Origin: VRUE01 sp963702705
Lineage (GTDB): Bacteria; Actinomycetota; Thermoleophilia; Solirubrobacterales; 70-9
Assembly (NCBI GenBank): GCA_963702705.1
Contig: CAVPDR010000007.1
Span: 248,001-312,000, forward strand
Length of the DNA: 64,000 nucleotides
Reading direction: 5' to 3'
The position numbers and the translations under genes were made by a program. Of this stretch, positions 37,409 to 45,520 are shown piece after piece (the stretch's first letter is position 1; the number at the start of each line of letters is the position of its first letter). Under the pieces are notes generated by a model, which made no database searches, had not been told where the DNA came from, and saw nothing but the letters and a program-made list of their open reading frames with translations.

Positions 37409-40400
37409 GCCCCGCGACCCGACCCCCGCAACTCTCAGCACACCTTCTCGAGGAGACCAAGATGATGCCGAAGCGCCTTCCCGCCCTCGCCACGCTGGTG
37501 GTCGCCGTCGGGCTGCTCCTGCTCGCCGTACTGCCCATCGCTTCTGCCTCGGCGGCGGAGCCGTGGTGGCAGGTGCTGACCGGCTCCCGCCCGACCAAGA
37601 TGTGGGAACCGGCCGATGCCACGGAGACCCAGGAAGTGACCGGGAAACGCTACAAAGGCCTGATCTTCGCCGCCAAGGTCGAAGTAGGCGGCAAAGTCAT
37701 CGCCTGCCTGGGCAGCGGAACCCTGGCCTCTCTCAGCGGCCCGCCCGCGACGAAAGTCTGCGAAAAAGAAACCGGACTATCGGCGATCAACACCGCGGCC
37801 CAACTCAAGAAAGTCCTCGAAGGCGTCTACGGCGCCGGTGAAGTTCAGGTTACAGGCGGCCCAGCGGGCACGGCGCCGTTTCAGATCGAATCCCCCTGGG
37901 GGCCTCCGGTTGAGGTCTCCGCGATCGATTACGAAGGTTTCGGCGCGCTCGGAGAAGACGTCGGCTCGACGGTGCTGAGCGAGGCCAGCGGACGCCTTGT
38001 CCTCATCCTGACCAACCTCGGCGACGCTCCGGTCGACGGCACCGGGACGCCGGTGACGATCACAGACCAGCTGCCCGAGGGCGCGATCGCCGTCGGAGTC
38101 GAAGCGCTCGCCGGGGGGTTTGACAATTACGGGCCGGTCGGCTGCGTGATCAAAGCCACCGATCAAGTCGCCTGCACCTACGAAGGGGAAATGCCTCCTT
38201 ACGAAGCGATCGAAGTCGAAGTCCTCACCGTCCTCGAGGGCAGCCCCCCCGTCGCCGGAGCTCCCGGGAAAGTGACGGTCTCGGGCGGAAACGCGGCCGC
38301 GGATGCCGCCGAGCAGAGCATCGAAGTCAGCGACGAGCCGGTGCCCTTCGGAATCGAAAAGTTCTCCTCGCTGGCCGAAGAAGAGGGGGGCGGCGAGGTC
38401 ACACGGGCGGGTAGCCATCCCTTTCAGTTCACCAACACCCTCCAGCTCAACGCCGGAGCGGTTCACCCGGTACCTCACTCCATCAATGTCCGCGCGCGGA
38501 ACATGGCCACCGATCCGCCGGGCATGCCGCGCAACCTGCGCTTCCCCCTGCCCGCCGGCCTGGTCGGCAACGCCGCCGCCGTGCCCCAGTGCGAGATGAC
38601 CTCCTTCCTTCCCCGCGGCTTGGCCACCAACACCTGCCCCGACGCCACCGTCATCGGTGTCACCTCGGTCACCGTCGTCGAAAGTGCGAATTTGGGCTTT
38701 ATTCGCCTTGCGGTGCCGGTCTTCAATCTCTCTCCCGTCTTCGGCGAACCCGCGCGCTTCGGCTTCGTCGCCGCCGGGGTGCCTGTGCTGATCAACACCG
38801 AAGTCGACCCCGCCGACGACTACCGCATCGCCGCGCGCGTCAGCAACATCAGCCAGGTCGCCCAGTTCCTCTCTGCCACTACAACCTTCTGGGGCACGCC
38901 CGGCGATCCCCGCCACGACAATTCGCGCGGTTGGGGCTGCGTCTACTTCCTCCCTTCCGGGCCATGCGAACGGCCCCCGAGCCTCGGCGAATCGGCGTTC
39001 CTGCGGATGCCGGTGCAGTGCGCCGCCCCCCTCGAGTTCGGCCTCTCGCTGGAACGCTGGAACGTGCCGCTCGGCTCCGAGGTCGCCTCCGCCTCCGACA
39101 GCGGCGATCCCCTCCTTGGCTGCAACAGCGTTCCCTTCGACCCAACGGTCGAATCGGCGCCCACCACCAAGCTCGCCCAGAATCCCAGCGGACTCGACTT
39201 CAAGTTGACCATGCCGAACTTCGGCCTCTCCAACAAGGACGGCATCGCCGAAGGGCAGGCGAAGAAGGTCGAAGTGACCCTGCCCGAGGGGATGACGATC
39301 AATCCCTCCCAGGCCGAAGGCCTCGCCACCTGCTCGCCCGCTCAGTTCGCGGCCGAGAAGGTCAACTCGAGCTCCGGCGCCGGTTGCCCGGAGGCCTCCA
39401 AGCTGGCCGAGGTGAAGGTGTCGACGCCGCTGCTGAAAGAGGAAGCCCGCGGCGCCGTCTACGTCGCGACCCCCTACGACAACCCCTTCGACTCGCTCGT
39501 CTCCCTCTACATGGTCGCTCGGATTCCCGAGCGCGGCATCCTGGTCAAGCAGGCCGGCAAGGTCGATCTCGACCCGAGCACGGGCCGGATCACAACCACC
39601 TTCGACCAGCTGCCCCAGCTCCCCTACAGCTCCTTCAGCTTCCGCTTCCGGCCCGGCGCCCGCGCGCCGCTCGTCACCCCGCCCGCCTGCGGGAACTACG
39701 ACATTCTGGCCCGCTTCACGCCCTGGTCGGCGCAGGACCCCGAGAGCCCGAGTCCGGAGGAGATCGTCAGCCGCAGCTCGACCTTCACGGTCGAGCGCGG
39801 GGTCGACGGCGGCGCCTGCCCCGCCGGCGGCGCGTCGCCCTTCCACCCCGATCTCTTGGCCGGCACGACCAACAACGCCGCCGGCTCCTTCAGCCCCTTC
39901 AACGTGAGGATCACCAGGAAGGACGGCGAACAGGAGCTGACCAACTTCTCGATCAAGCTGCCGCCCGGAGTGGCGGGCAAGCTGGCGGGGGTCGCCACCT
40001 GTTCGGACGCGGCAATCGCGCGGGCGATCTCCAGGACGGGCCCGCACGGAGGACAGGAAGAGCTCGACGATCCCTCCTGCCCCGCCACCAGCCAGGTGGG
40101 CCGCACCCTGGCCGGCGCGGGAGTGGGCCAGGTCCTCGCCTATGCCCCCGGCAAGATCTACCTGGCCGGCCCCTACCACGGCCGTCCGGTATCGCTGGTG
40201 TCGATCACCGCCGGCGTGGTCGGGCCCTTTGACATCGGCACCGTGGTGGTGCGCCTGGCGATCGACGTCAACCCCGAAACCGGCGAAGTCTTCCTCGACT
40301 CCACCGGCTCCGATCCGATTCCGCACATCGTCAAGGGCGCCGTCCTGCACCTGCGGGACGTCCGCGCCTACACCGACCGCCCCAACTTCACCTACAACCC

Positions 40401-41160
40401 GACCTCCTGCAAGCCGACCTCGACTGCGGCCACCGTGCTCGGCTCGGGTCTCGACGTCGTCTCGCCCGCCGACGACAACCCGCTCACGGTCACCTCGCCC
40501 TTCCAGGCGGCGGATTGCGCCGCGCTGCCCTTCGCGCCGAAGCTCAGCCTGCAGCTGATCGGCGGCACCAAGCGAGGCGCCCACCCGGCGCTGAAGGCCT
40601 TCCTGCGCATGAACGGCTTCGGCGAAGCGGGGATCGCCAAAGCCAGGGTCACCCTGCCCCGTTCGGAGTTCATCGCAAACGCCCACTTCAACACGATCTG
40701 CACCAGGGTGCAGTTCAAAGCGGCTGGCGGCAACGGCGAGGCCTGTCCCGCCGGATCGATCTACGGTTGGGCGCGGGCCAAGAGCCCGATCCTCGCCGAT
40801 CCGCTCGAAGGCCCGGTCTTCCTGCGCTCCTCCGAACACGAACTGCCCGATGTCGTCGCTTCGTTGCGAGGCCAGCAGATCGACGTCCACCTCGTTGGCC
40901 ACGTCGACTCGGTCAAAGGACAGCTGAGGACCACCTTCGAAACCGTTCCCGACGCCCCGGTCGAATGGGCCTCGTTCTCCTTCAAGGGAGCCAAGAAGGG
41001 GCTGTTTGAAAACAGCACCAACCTCTGCAAGGACACCCATAAGGCCAAGGTCGAGCTCACCGGCCAAAACGGCAAGGAAGCCAACTACGGCTCGGCGCTG
41101 AAAGTGAAGTGCAGCGCCAAGGGCAAGAAGAAGGCGAAGCAAAAGAGGACGGCACGCTGA
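37405..41160 (+). CDS. Large secreted DUF11-like plus B-type module protein (D)
   Basis: The 1251-aa protein starts at ATG 37405, overlapping the stop of C; a second start at 37462 with GAGGAG upstream gives a cleaner signal peptide (LVVAVGLLLLAVLPIASASA). Residues ~190-340 resemble a DUF11-type repeat (LVLILTNLGDAPVDGTGTPV). The rest is B-like, with LPAGLVGNAAAVPQC and CPDATVIG, LPEGMTINPSQAEGLATC and CPEASKLA, CPATSQVG and CPAGSIYG, and a Lys/Arg-rich tail. The last ~300 codons are closely similar to the B genes. Function unknown; probably surface-located. Confidence 0.75.
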   Translation: MSPATRPPQLSAHLLEETKMMPKRLPALATLVVAVGLLLLAVLPIASASAAEPWWQVLTGSRPTKMWEPADATETQEVTGKRYKGLIFAAKVEVGGKVIACLGSGTLASLSGPPATKVCEKETGLSAINTAAQLKKVLEGVYGAGEVQVTGGPAGTAPFQIESPWGPPVEVSAIDYEGFGALGEDVGSTVLSEASGRLVLILTNLGDAPVDGTGTPVTITDQLPEGAIAVGVEALAGGFDNYGPVGCVIKATDQVACTYEGEMPPYEAIEVEVLTVLEGSPPVAGAPGKVTVSGGNAAADAAEQSIEVSDEPVPFGIEKFSSLAEEEGGGEVTRAGSHPFQFTNTLQLNAGAVHPVPHSINVRARNMATDPPGMPRNLRFPLPAGLVGNAAAVPQCEMTSFLPRGLATNTCPDATVIGVTSVTVVESANLGFIRLAVPVFNLSPVFGEPARFGFVAAGVPVLINTEVDPADDYRIAARVSNISQVAQFLSATTTFWGTPGDPRHDNSRGWGCVYFLPSGPCERPPSLGESAFLRMPVQCAAPLEFGLSLERWNVPLGSEVASASDSGDPLLGCNSVPFDPTVESAPTTKLAQNPSGLDFKLTMPNFGLSNKDGIAEGQAKKVEVTLPEGMTINPSQAEGLATCSPAQFAAEKVNSSSGAGCPEASKLAEVKVSTPLLKEEARGAVYVATPYDNPFDSLVSLYMVARIPERGILVKQAGKVDLDPSTGRITTTFDQLPQLPYSSFSFRFRPGARAPLVTPPACGNYDILARFTPWSAQDPESPSPEEIVSRSSTFTVERGVDGGACPAGGASPFHPDLLAGTTNNAAGSFSPFNVRITRKDGEQELTNFSIKLPPGVAGKLAGVATCSDAAIARAISRTGPHGGQEELDDPSCPATSQVGRTLAGAGVGQVLAYAPGKIYLAGPYHGRPVSLVSITAGVVGPFDIGTVVVRLAIDVNPETGEVFLDSTGSDPIPHIVKGAVLHLRDVRAYTDRPNFTYNPTSCKPTSTAATVLGSGLDVVSPADDNPLTVTSPFQAADCAALPFAPKLSLQLIGGTKRGAHPALKAFLRMNGFGEAGIAKARVTLPRSEFIANAHFNTICTRVQFKAAGGNGEACPAGSIYGWARAKSPILADPLEGPVFLRSSEHELPDVVASLRGQQIDVHLVGHVDSVKGQLRTTFETVPDAPVEWASFSFKGAKKGLFENSTNLCKDTHKAKVELTGQNGKEANYGSALKVKCSAKGKKKAKQKRTAR

Positions 41161-41179
41161 TGCGGGCCGTCCTTTAGGC

Positions 41180-41962
41180 ATGGGCAGGCGGGGGAGGGTC
41201 GCGACAGCAGTCGCGGCCCTGGCGCTGTGCGCCTGCGCATCGGCGCCGGCGGTGACGGTGCAATCAGAAGGCCTGCGCATAAGCGCCCTGGCCCAACTGA
41301 AGCCCTACAAGCTCCCCAGAAAGACCCCGGCCCCGATCGCCGTCTTCGTCGCCGGGCACCTGGAAAGCTCCGCGGGCGGCGTGCCACCCCAGCTGCGGCG
41401 CCTCTCCGTGCGGGTGAACCGCCACGGCCTGCTGCAGTCCCAGGGCCTGCCGCTCTGCGAAGTGCCTCGCATCCAGCCCGCCACCACCCAGCGCGCCCTC
41501 TCCCAGTGCGGCGATGCATTGATCGGCTCCGGCCAGTTCTGGGCAAACATCGTCCTCCCAGACCAGGGCGCCTACAGAACCCAGGGAAGGCTTTTGATCT
41601 TCAACGGCAGAAAGAACGGCCGCCCGGTGATCCTCACCCACATCTACACCTCCCATCCCTTCAACTCGTCCTTCGTCATCCCCTTTGCGATCAAGAAGGT
41701 CTCAAGCGGCCCCTACGGCACCGAACTGAGCGCCTCCCTTCCCCAGGCCCTGGGCGACTGGGGCTACCTGGACCGGATCAAGCTGACGCTGAAGCGCAAA
41801 TACAGCTACAAGGGCCACCATCTCTCCTACTTCAACGCCGCCTGTCCGGCCCCGGGGCGGGCAAAGCGAGCCTCCTTCCCGCTCGCCTACGCCGAATTCC
41901 ATTTCGCCGGGCGAAAACCGCTCGGCGTCACCGTCAACAAGACCTGCGGTGTCCAGGAATGA
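41180..41962 (+). CDS. Secreted single-module relative of the B proteins (E)
   Basis: The 260-aa protein has a signal sequence (ATAVAALALCACASAPAVTV), possibly a lipoprotein signal (LCAC). Its one domain has the B-type layout: VRVNRHGLLQSQGLPLCEVP followed by SQCGDALIGSGQFWANI, then strand-rich FVIPFAIKK and KRKYSYKGHHLSYFNAAC. It is 19 bp after D. Its stop overlaps a possible ATGA start of F at 41959. No enzymatic motif is seen. Confidence 0.65.
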   Translation: MGRRGRVATAVAALALCACASAPAVTVQSEGLRISALAQLKPYKLPRKTPAPIAVFVAGHLESSAGGVPPQLRRLSVRVNRHGLLQSQGLPLCEVPRIQPATTQRALSQCGDALIGSGQFWANIVLPDQGAYRTQGRLLIFNGRKNGRPVILTHIYTSHPFNSSFVIPFAIKKVSSGPYGTELSASLPQALGDWGYLDRIKLTLKRKYSYKGHHLSYFNAACPAPGRAKRASFPLAYAEFHFAGRKPLGVTVNKTCGVQE

Positions 41963-41973
41963 GGGGGCAGGGG

Positions 41974-43044
41974 ATGAGAAGAGGACTGAGCTCGGGCTTT
42001 CTTGCCTTGCTGATCGTGGGGGCTCTGCTCGCCCCTGCGGCAAACGCCGCCTACGACCCCTTGCAGGGCGGAACCACCAAGCTGACCCTAGATCCCTCCT
42101 TCGCCTCCTTCCTGACCAGGGACCAGATCAAGCTCAGCCCCTCATTGGGCGCCAAGCGCAAGGGCACCACCTTCACCCTGCCGGTCTTCCAAGGCAACCT
42201 CGACCCAACCACCGGCAAGGGCGAGATCGACTCCGAAGGCACCTTGGCCTTCGAAGGCAAAGGAGGCAAGGTCCCGCTCAGAGAGATCACGGTAAAGACC
42301 AAGCACTCCCCGTTGGTGGCCAAGGTGGGAGGAAGCCAGCTCAAGGTCGCCACTTCTTCGAAGATCTCCTCCAAGCGAGAAGGCTTCGGCTCTGCCTTCA
42401 GCGCCAAGCAGCTGAAGCTAAGCGCCAAGGCCGCCACCCGGCTCAACAAGAAGCTCCGTCCCCAGATCCCCTTCGCCCCAGGACAGCTGCTCGGCACCCT
42501 CGTCTCCAAGCCGCTGCCCAAGCTCGTCACGATCCTCGAACAAAACAAGGCGACCCTTATCTTCGCCCCGGCCTTCGTCGCCAAGCTCGAATCGCGCTTC
42601 GTCTCGCTCAACCCGATCTTCCCCGCCGAACACGTCGGTCCCACCTTCACCTTCCCGATCGCGATCGGGGGAGCGATCGCTCCCAACGCCTCCGAAGGGA
42701 CTCTGCGAACCGCCGGCACGGTCGAACTGCTGCAACTCGGCGGCGGTCAGGTCTTCTGGCAGGAACTTTGGGCAGATCTCGGCGCCAGGTCAGACAGCGC
42801 CGAGGTGGACCTTGAGCCGACCCCCGCCTTCCCCGGCAAACTGGGGCGAGTCGGAGTCTTTGGCATCGCCCCGGGCCTTGTCTCCTCCGATCCCAAGACT
42901 AGGACTGTCTCTGAGTCAAACATCGCTTTGACCTTGACGGCCGATACGGCAAAGGCACTCAACAGCGCCTTTGCCGAAGGCAAAGCGGTGTTCGGGGCGG
43001 GGGAGACCGTGGGCAGCTTCTCGTTTGCTGCGCAGGGGCAGTAG
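41974..43044 (+). CDS. Secreted two-repeat protein, weakly HtaA-like (F)
   Basis: The 356-aa protein has a signal peptide (FLALLIVGALLAPAANA). Two similar halves follow: FTLPVFQGNLDPTTGKGEID with GTLAFEGKGGKVPLREI, and FTFPIAIGGAIAPNASEGTL with RTAGTVELLQLGGG. This layout is faintly like HtaA-type haem-binding domains, but haem binding is not claimed. ATG 41974 has GGGGG upstream; ATG 41959 (MRGQGM) overlaps the E stop and is an alternative. It is the last gene of the operon. Confidence 0.6.
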   Translation: MRRGLSSGFLALLIVGALLAPAANAAYDPLQGGTTKLTLDPSFASFLTRDQIKLSPSLGAKRKGTTFTLPVFQGNLDPTTGKGEIDSEGTLAFEGKGGKVPLREITVKTKHSPLVAKVGGSQLKVATSSKISSKREGFGSAFSAKQLKLSAKAATRLNKKLRPQIPFAPGQLLGTLVSKPLPKLVTILEQNKATLIFAPAFVAKLESRFVSLNPIFPAEHVGPTFTFPIAIGGAIAPNASEGTLRTAGTVELLQLGGGQVFWQELWADLGARSDSAEVDLEPTPAFPGKLGRVGVFGIAPGLVSSDPKTRTVSESNIALTLTADTAKALNSAFAEGKAVFGAGETVGSFSFAAQGQ

Positions 43045-43076
43045 GGGTCGGCACCTCAGGGGGGCCGGCCGAATAG

Positions 43077-43118
43077 ATGGGCGCGGCTGGGTTTTGAAAC
43101 CCGCGATCCCTACTCGCG
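43077..43118 (-). repeat. Duplicated 3' half of tRNA-Val (attachment-site-like)
   Basis: On the minus strand this segment reads CGCGAG, then a decayed T-arm, then AACCCAGCCGCGCCCAT, matching the tRNA-Val from its anticodon stem to its 3' end with small indels. The last 17 bp (43077-43093) are identical to 43821-43837. The toxin stop codon lies within it. Such duplications are left when an element integrates at a tRNA 3' end. Confidence 0.75.
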
Positions 43119-43478
43119 CTCCAAGAGCCGGTCCAGTGCTTGGCCGACCTGGCGATAGATCTGCTCCTCATCGCCATAAGGCACCTTGAGCCCTATGCGG
43201 ATGACTTCGGCTCTCGTCGGTTCGTTCTCGTTTGGGAGCAGGCGGTAGATGATGCGATAGCGGGGGTTCACGTCGCGTTGCTCGTCGAAGTAGAGCTTGC
43301 GACAGTCAGAGAGATTGCCGGTGCTGAATGCGAAACCGCACGGCTTGCCAAGGCTCGGGTTCTCCTTCGAGACTTGGGCGAGCAGCTCAAGCGCCCGGCG
43401 CTTCAACTCTTTGGAGGGAAGGTCGAGGAGTTGCTTTTTGGCCGTCGGGTCGAAAAATTCGACCGGGAGTCGCGCCAC
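43110..43478 (-). CDS. RelE/ParE-like toxin of a type II toxin-antitoxin pair
   Basis: The 122-aa protein resembles the RelE/ParE fold: FFDPTAKKQLLDLPSKELKR, a DCRKLYFDEQRDVNPRYRII core strand pair and VIRIGLKVPYGDEEQIYRQ. GTG 43478 directly abuts the antitoxin TAG with no gap. The C-terminal ERE-stop overlaps the tRNA-Val-like fragment. RelE members cleave mRNA on ribosomes and ParE members poison gyrase; which applies is not clear. It is larger than typical RelE (~90-100 aa). Confidence 0.75.
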   Translation of the reverse strand: MARLPVEFFDPTAKKQLLDLPSKELKRRALELLAQVSKENPSLGKPCGFAFSTGNLSDCRKLYFDEQRDVNPRYRIIYRLLPNENEPTRAEVIRIGLKVPYGDEEQIYRQVGQALDRLLERE

Positions 43479-43775
43479 CTACAGACCGAACTCCGCTGGA
43501 TCGAATCCAGCCTCGTGAGTGACCTCCGCCAACTCGACGCGCTTACCGGTGTCCTGGGCCAAGGCCTCACGGACCTCCTCAGAAGCGACCAGCTCGTCAA
43601 GAACCTCGGTCAGCCACTCATACCGCTCATAAGAGAGGATGACGCCCTCCGGCTTGCGATGGGAACCGAAGACGACCGGATCGGCCTGCCCTCTCTGCTC
43701 GCGAAAAAGCTTCAAGTAGCTAGAGAGATGGTCTCTAGCTACAGCACTTGGAACCACGGTCTGCGGAGAAGCCAT
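43479..43775 (-). CDS. Phd/YefM-like antitoxin
   Basis: The 98-aa protein contains VVFGSHRKPEGVILSYERYEWL, matching the Phd/YefM pattern of an N-terminal DNA-binding fold followed by an acidic tail that wraps the toxin (EEVREALAQDTGKRVELAEV). It precedes the toxin, as usual. A GTACA/TGTAC inverted repeat upstream at 43797-43812 is a likely autoregulatory operator. Confidence 0.75.
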   Translation of the reverse strand: MASPQTVVPSAVARDHLSSYLKLFREQRGQADPVVFGSHRKPEGVILSYERYEWLTEVLDELVASEEVREALAQDTGKRVELAEVTHEAGFDPAEFGL

Positions 43776-43796
43776 GGTCGAAGCCTAGCAAATTAT

Positions 43797-43812
43797 GTAC
43801 ATATTCTTGTAC
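43797..43812 (-). promoter_or_regulatory. Inverted repeat upstream of the antitoxin gene
   Basis: GTACA (797-801) and TGTAC (808-812) flank TATTCT in an A/T-rich patch 22 bp before the antitoxin start. This is a typical place for the antitoxin to bind. Confidence 0.45.
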
Positions 43813-43821
43813 GTCGGGGGA

Positions 43822-43893
43822 TGGGCGCGGCTGGGTTCGAACCAGCGACCTCTCGCGTGTGAGGCGAGCGCTCTCCCACTGAGCTACGCGCCC
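43822..43893 (-). tRNA. tRNA-Val(CAC)
   Basis: The minus strand folds as a complete cloverleaf: acceptor GGGCGCG/CGCGCCC, D-arm GCTC...GAGC, anticodon stem CTCGC/GCGAG with loop CTCACAC (anticodon CAC), and T-arm GCTGGTTCGAACCCAGC. CCA is not encoded. Its 3' end borders the toxin-antitoxin island. Confidence 0.96.
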
Positions 43894-43931
43894 GGGAGAG
43901 GCTCAATCATAGGCGGGCTGCGGGCCTGGGA

Positions 43932-45152
43932 TCAGGCCGGGGCAGGGGCCTCGACCGCGTCGGCCGGCGGCGGCTCGTCGCCCTGCTCCGCCATCGCCCG
44001 CTTCTGCAGGGCCATGCCGACGAAGGGGTAGATCAGGGTGGAGAGGATGGCGGCGCCGACGAGGCCGGCCGAGGTCGTGACGCGCATCTTGCCGGCGTCG
44101 ACCGCGATTGTCGTGATCGCGACCACGAGGGGGAGCTCGGTCGCCGAGAAGAAGGCGAGGGCGCGGCGCTCGGTGGCACTCAGCACCCTGCGGTAGAGGA
44201 GCAGGGCCGGGGCGCCGCGGACGACGAGGAAGAGGACGAAGAAGAGGGCCATCTTGGCCAGGGCTTCGGCCGAGCCGAGGGCGTTGAGGTCGAACTCGAG
44301 GCCGCTGGTGATGAAGAAGAAGGGGACGAAGAAGCCGAAGCCGACCGCGGTCAGCTTCGACTCGAAGACCTGAAGCTCGTGGCCCCTGAGCGCGGCTCGG
44401 GTGATCATCCCGGCGACGAAGCCGCCGAGCAGGACGTCGAGGCCGAGCTGGCTCGCCAGCAGGACCAGGCCGAAGACGAGGACAACGGTGATCCGCACCG
44501 CCAGTTGGCTGCTCGCCTCAAAGGTTTTTTCGAAGGCTGGCCAGCCGCGCCAGGCCAGCCGCACCGAGGCGAGGGCGACGCCGAGGGCGAGGAAGACGAA
44601 GGCGAGCAGGATCGCCGCCTCGTGCAGCGGGCTGGCGGTGGTCAGGACGAGGGTGACGAGCAGGATCGGGCCGAACTCGCCGGCCCCGCCCGCCGCCAGC
44701 AGGTAGGTGCCGAAGCGGGTCTTCAGGCTGCCGCTGTCCTTGAGGATCGGGATCAGCGTGCCGATCGCCGTCGTCGCCAGGGCCGAGCCGGTGTAGAGGA
44801 AGGAGACGACGACGCCGGCAAGCGCGAGCAGGCCGCCGATCCCGTAGGCCAGGCCGACCGACATCGCCCAGCCGAGCGCGCCGAGCTTCATCGGCGTGCC
44901 CTTGATCCGCTCGAAGTCGATCTCGTAGCCGGCGAAGTAGAAGAGCATCCCCAGGCCGAGGTTGGAGAAGAAGTCGATGAAGTCGGAGGAGTGGGCGAAG
45001 TCGAGGACCTGAGGGCCGATCACGATCCCCATCACCAACTCCAGCACGACGACGGGCGGGGCGAACCGCTTCGGCACGATCGCCACCGTGATCGCGGCGA
45101 TCGCCGCGACGAGGACGATCGCGAAGAAGGAGCCTGTGTCGACGTCGATCAC
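43932..45152 (-). CDS. Cation:proton antiporter, CPA2 (KefB/GerN-like) membrane domain
   Basis: The 406-aa protein has about 12-13 hydrophobic segments. The CPA2 order is visible: VVLELVMGIVIGPQVL, LGLGMLFYFAGYEIDF, TAIGTLIPILKDSG, LLGGFVAGMITRAAL and VPFFFITSGLEFDLNA. It lacks a C-terminal TrkA-N domain, so regulation by nucleotides is not expected. The family exchanges Na+ or K+ for H+. It is divergent from the SRP RNA gene. GTG 45152 is taken as start. Confidence 0.88.
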   Translation of the reverse strand: MIDVDTGSFFAIVLVAAIAAITVAIVPKRFAPPVVVLELVMGIVIGPQVLDFAHSSDFIDFFSNLGLGMLFYFAGYEIDFERIKGTPMKLGALGWAMSVGLAYGIGGLLALAGVVVSFLYTGSALATTAIGTLIPILKDSGSLKTRFGTYLLAAGGAGEFGPILLVTLVLTTASPLHEAAILLAFVFLALGVALASVRLAWRGWPAFEKTFEASSQLAVRITVVLVFGLVLLASQLGLDVLLGGFVAGMITRAALRGHELQVFESKLTAVGFGFFVPFFFITSGLEFDLNALGSAEALAKMALFFVLFLVVRGAPALLLYRRVLSATERRALAFFSATELPLVVAITTIAVDAGKMRVTTSAGLVGAAILSTLIYPFVGMALQKRAMAEQGDEPPPADAVEAPAPA

Positions 45153-45192
45153 GTGGGTGTCGATCCTATGGCCGGCCGGGTAGGATGGGCAA

Positions 45193-45471
45193 CGGACCGT
45201 GCTAGGCGGGGAATCAGCGGTGCCCTGTAACCCGCAATCCGCTCTAGCGGGGCCGAATCCCGTTCCGAGGGGCTGGCCGTCGGGGTCAGTGCGCCGCGGG
45301 CGGCGTTGACGGTCGGGTCCTGCGCGACGTGGGCACGCGAATCAGGTCAGGTCCGGAAGGAAGCAGCCTTAAGCGGATGCCGCGGGTGCCGCAGGAGAGC
45401 CCGGCTCGAGCCAATCGCGACGGACACGCCCGGTGACTTCGTCTCGGAGGACGGGGCGCACGGTCCGTTTT
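45193..45471 (+). ncRNA. ffs: Large signal recognition particle RNA (with Alu domain)
   Basis: The S-domain apex GTCAGGTCCGGAAGGAAGCA lies at 45345-45364. Upstream are the conserved Alu-domain strings GTGCTAGGCGGGGA, GCGGTGCCCTGTAACCCGCA and ATCCGCTCTAGC. The 5' end CGGACCGTGC (45193-45202) pairs with GCACGGTCCG (45458-45467), followed by TTTTCTT. The layout matches the Bacillus-type long SRP RNA rather than the ~100-nt 4.5S RNA. A TAGGAT box at 45181-45186 is a plausible -10. It scaffolds Ffh for membrane targeting, needed for many envelope proteins such as those in this window. Confidence 0.9.
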
Positions 45472-45477
45472 CTTCAA

Positions 45478-45515
45478 GCGAGAGTTGACCACACTCCAGG
45501 TGGGTCAACTCTCGC
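45478..45515. terminator. Bidirectional terminator-like hairpin
   Basis: GCGAGAGTTGACC (478-490) and GGTCAACTCTCGC (503-515) form a perfect 13-bp stem with a 12-nt loop. It lies between the SRP RNA and the convergent ABC permease, six bases after the permease stop. Confidence 0.6.
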
Positions 45516-45520
45516 ATCGT

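Noticed and set aside
37777..41280. 1167-aa minus-strand open frame opposite gene D
   Set aside because: Its composition is Arg/Gly/Asp/Glu-rich with no domain. It is the antisense shadow of a high-GC gene whose plus-strand protein is clearly related to B1-B3.
41227..41973. Long frame upstream of gene F overlapping gene E
   Set aside because: The upstream part is Arg/Pro-rich shadow of E. The signal peptide and ribosome site place the F start at 41974 (or 41959).
43795..44031. Short plus-strand frame reading WARLGSNQRPLACEASALPLS
   Set aside because: This string is the well-known translation of a tRNA gene on the opposite strand, not a protein.
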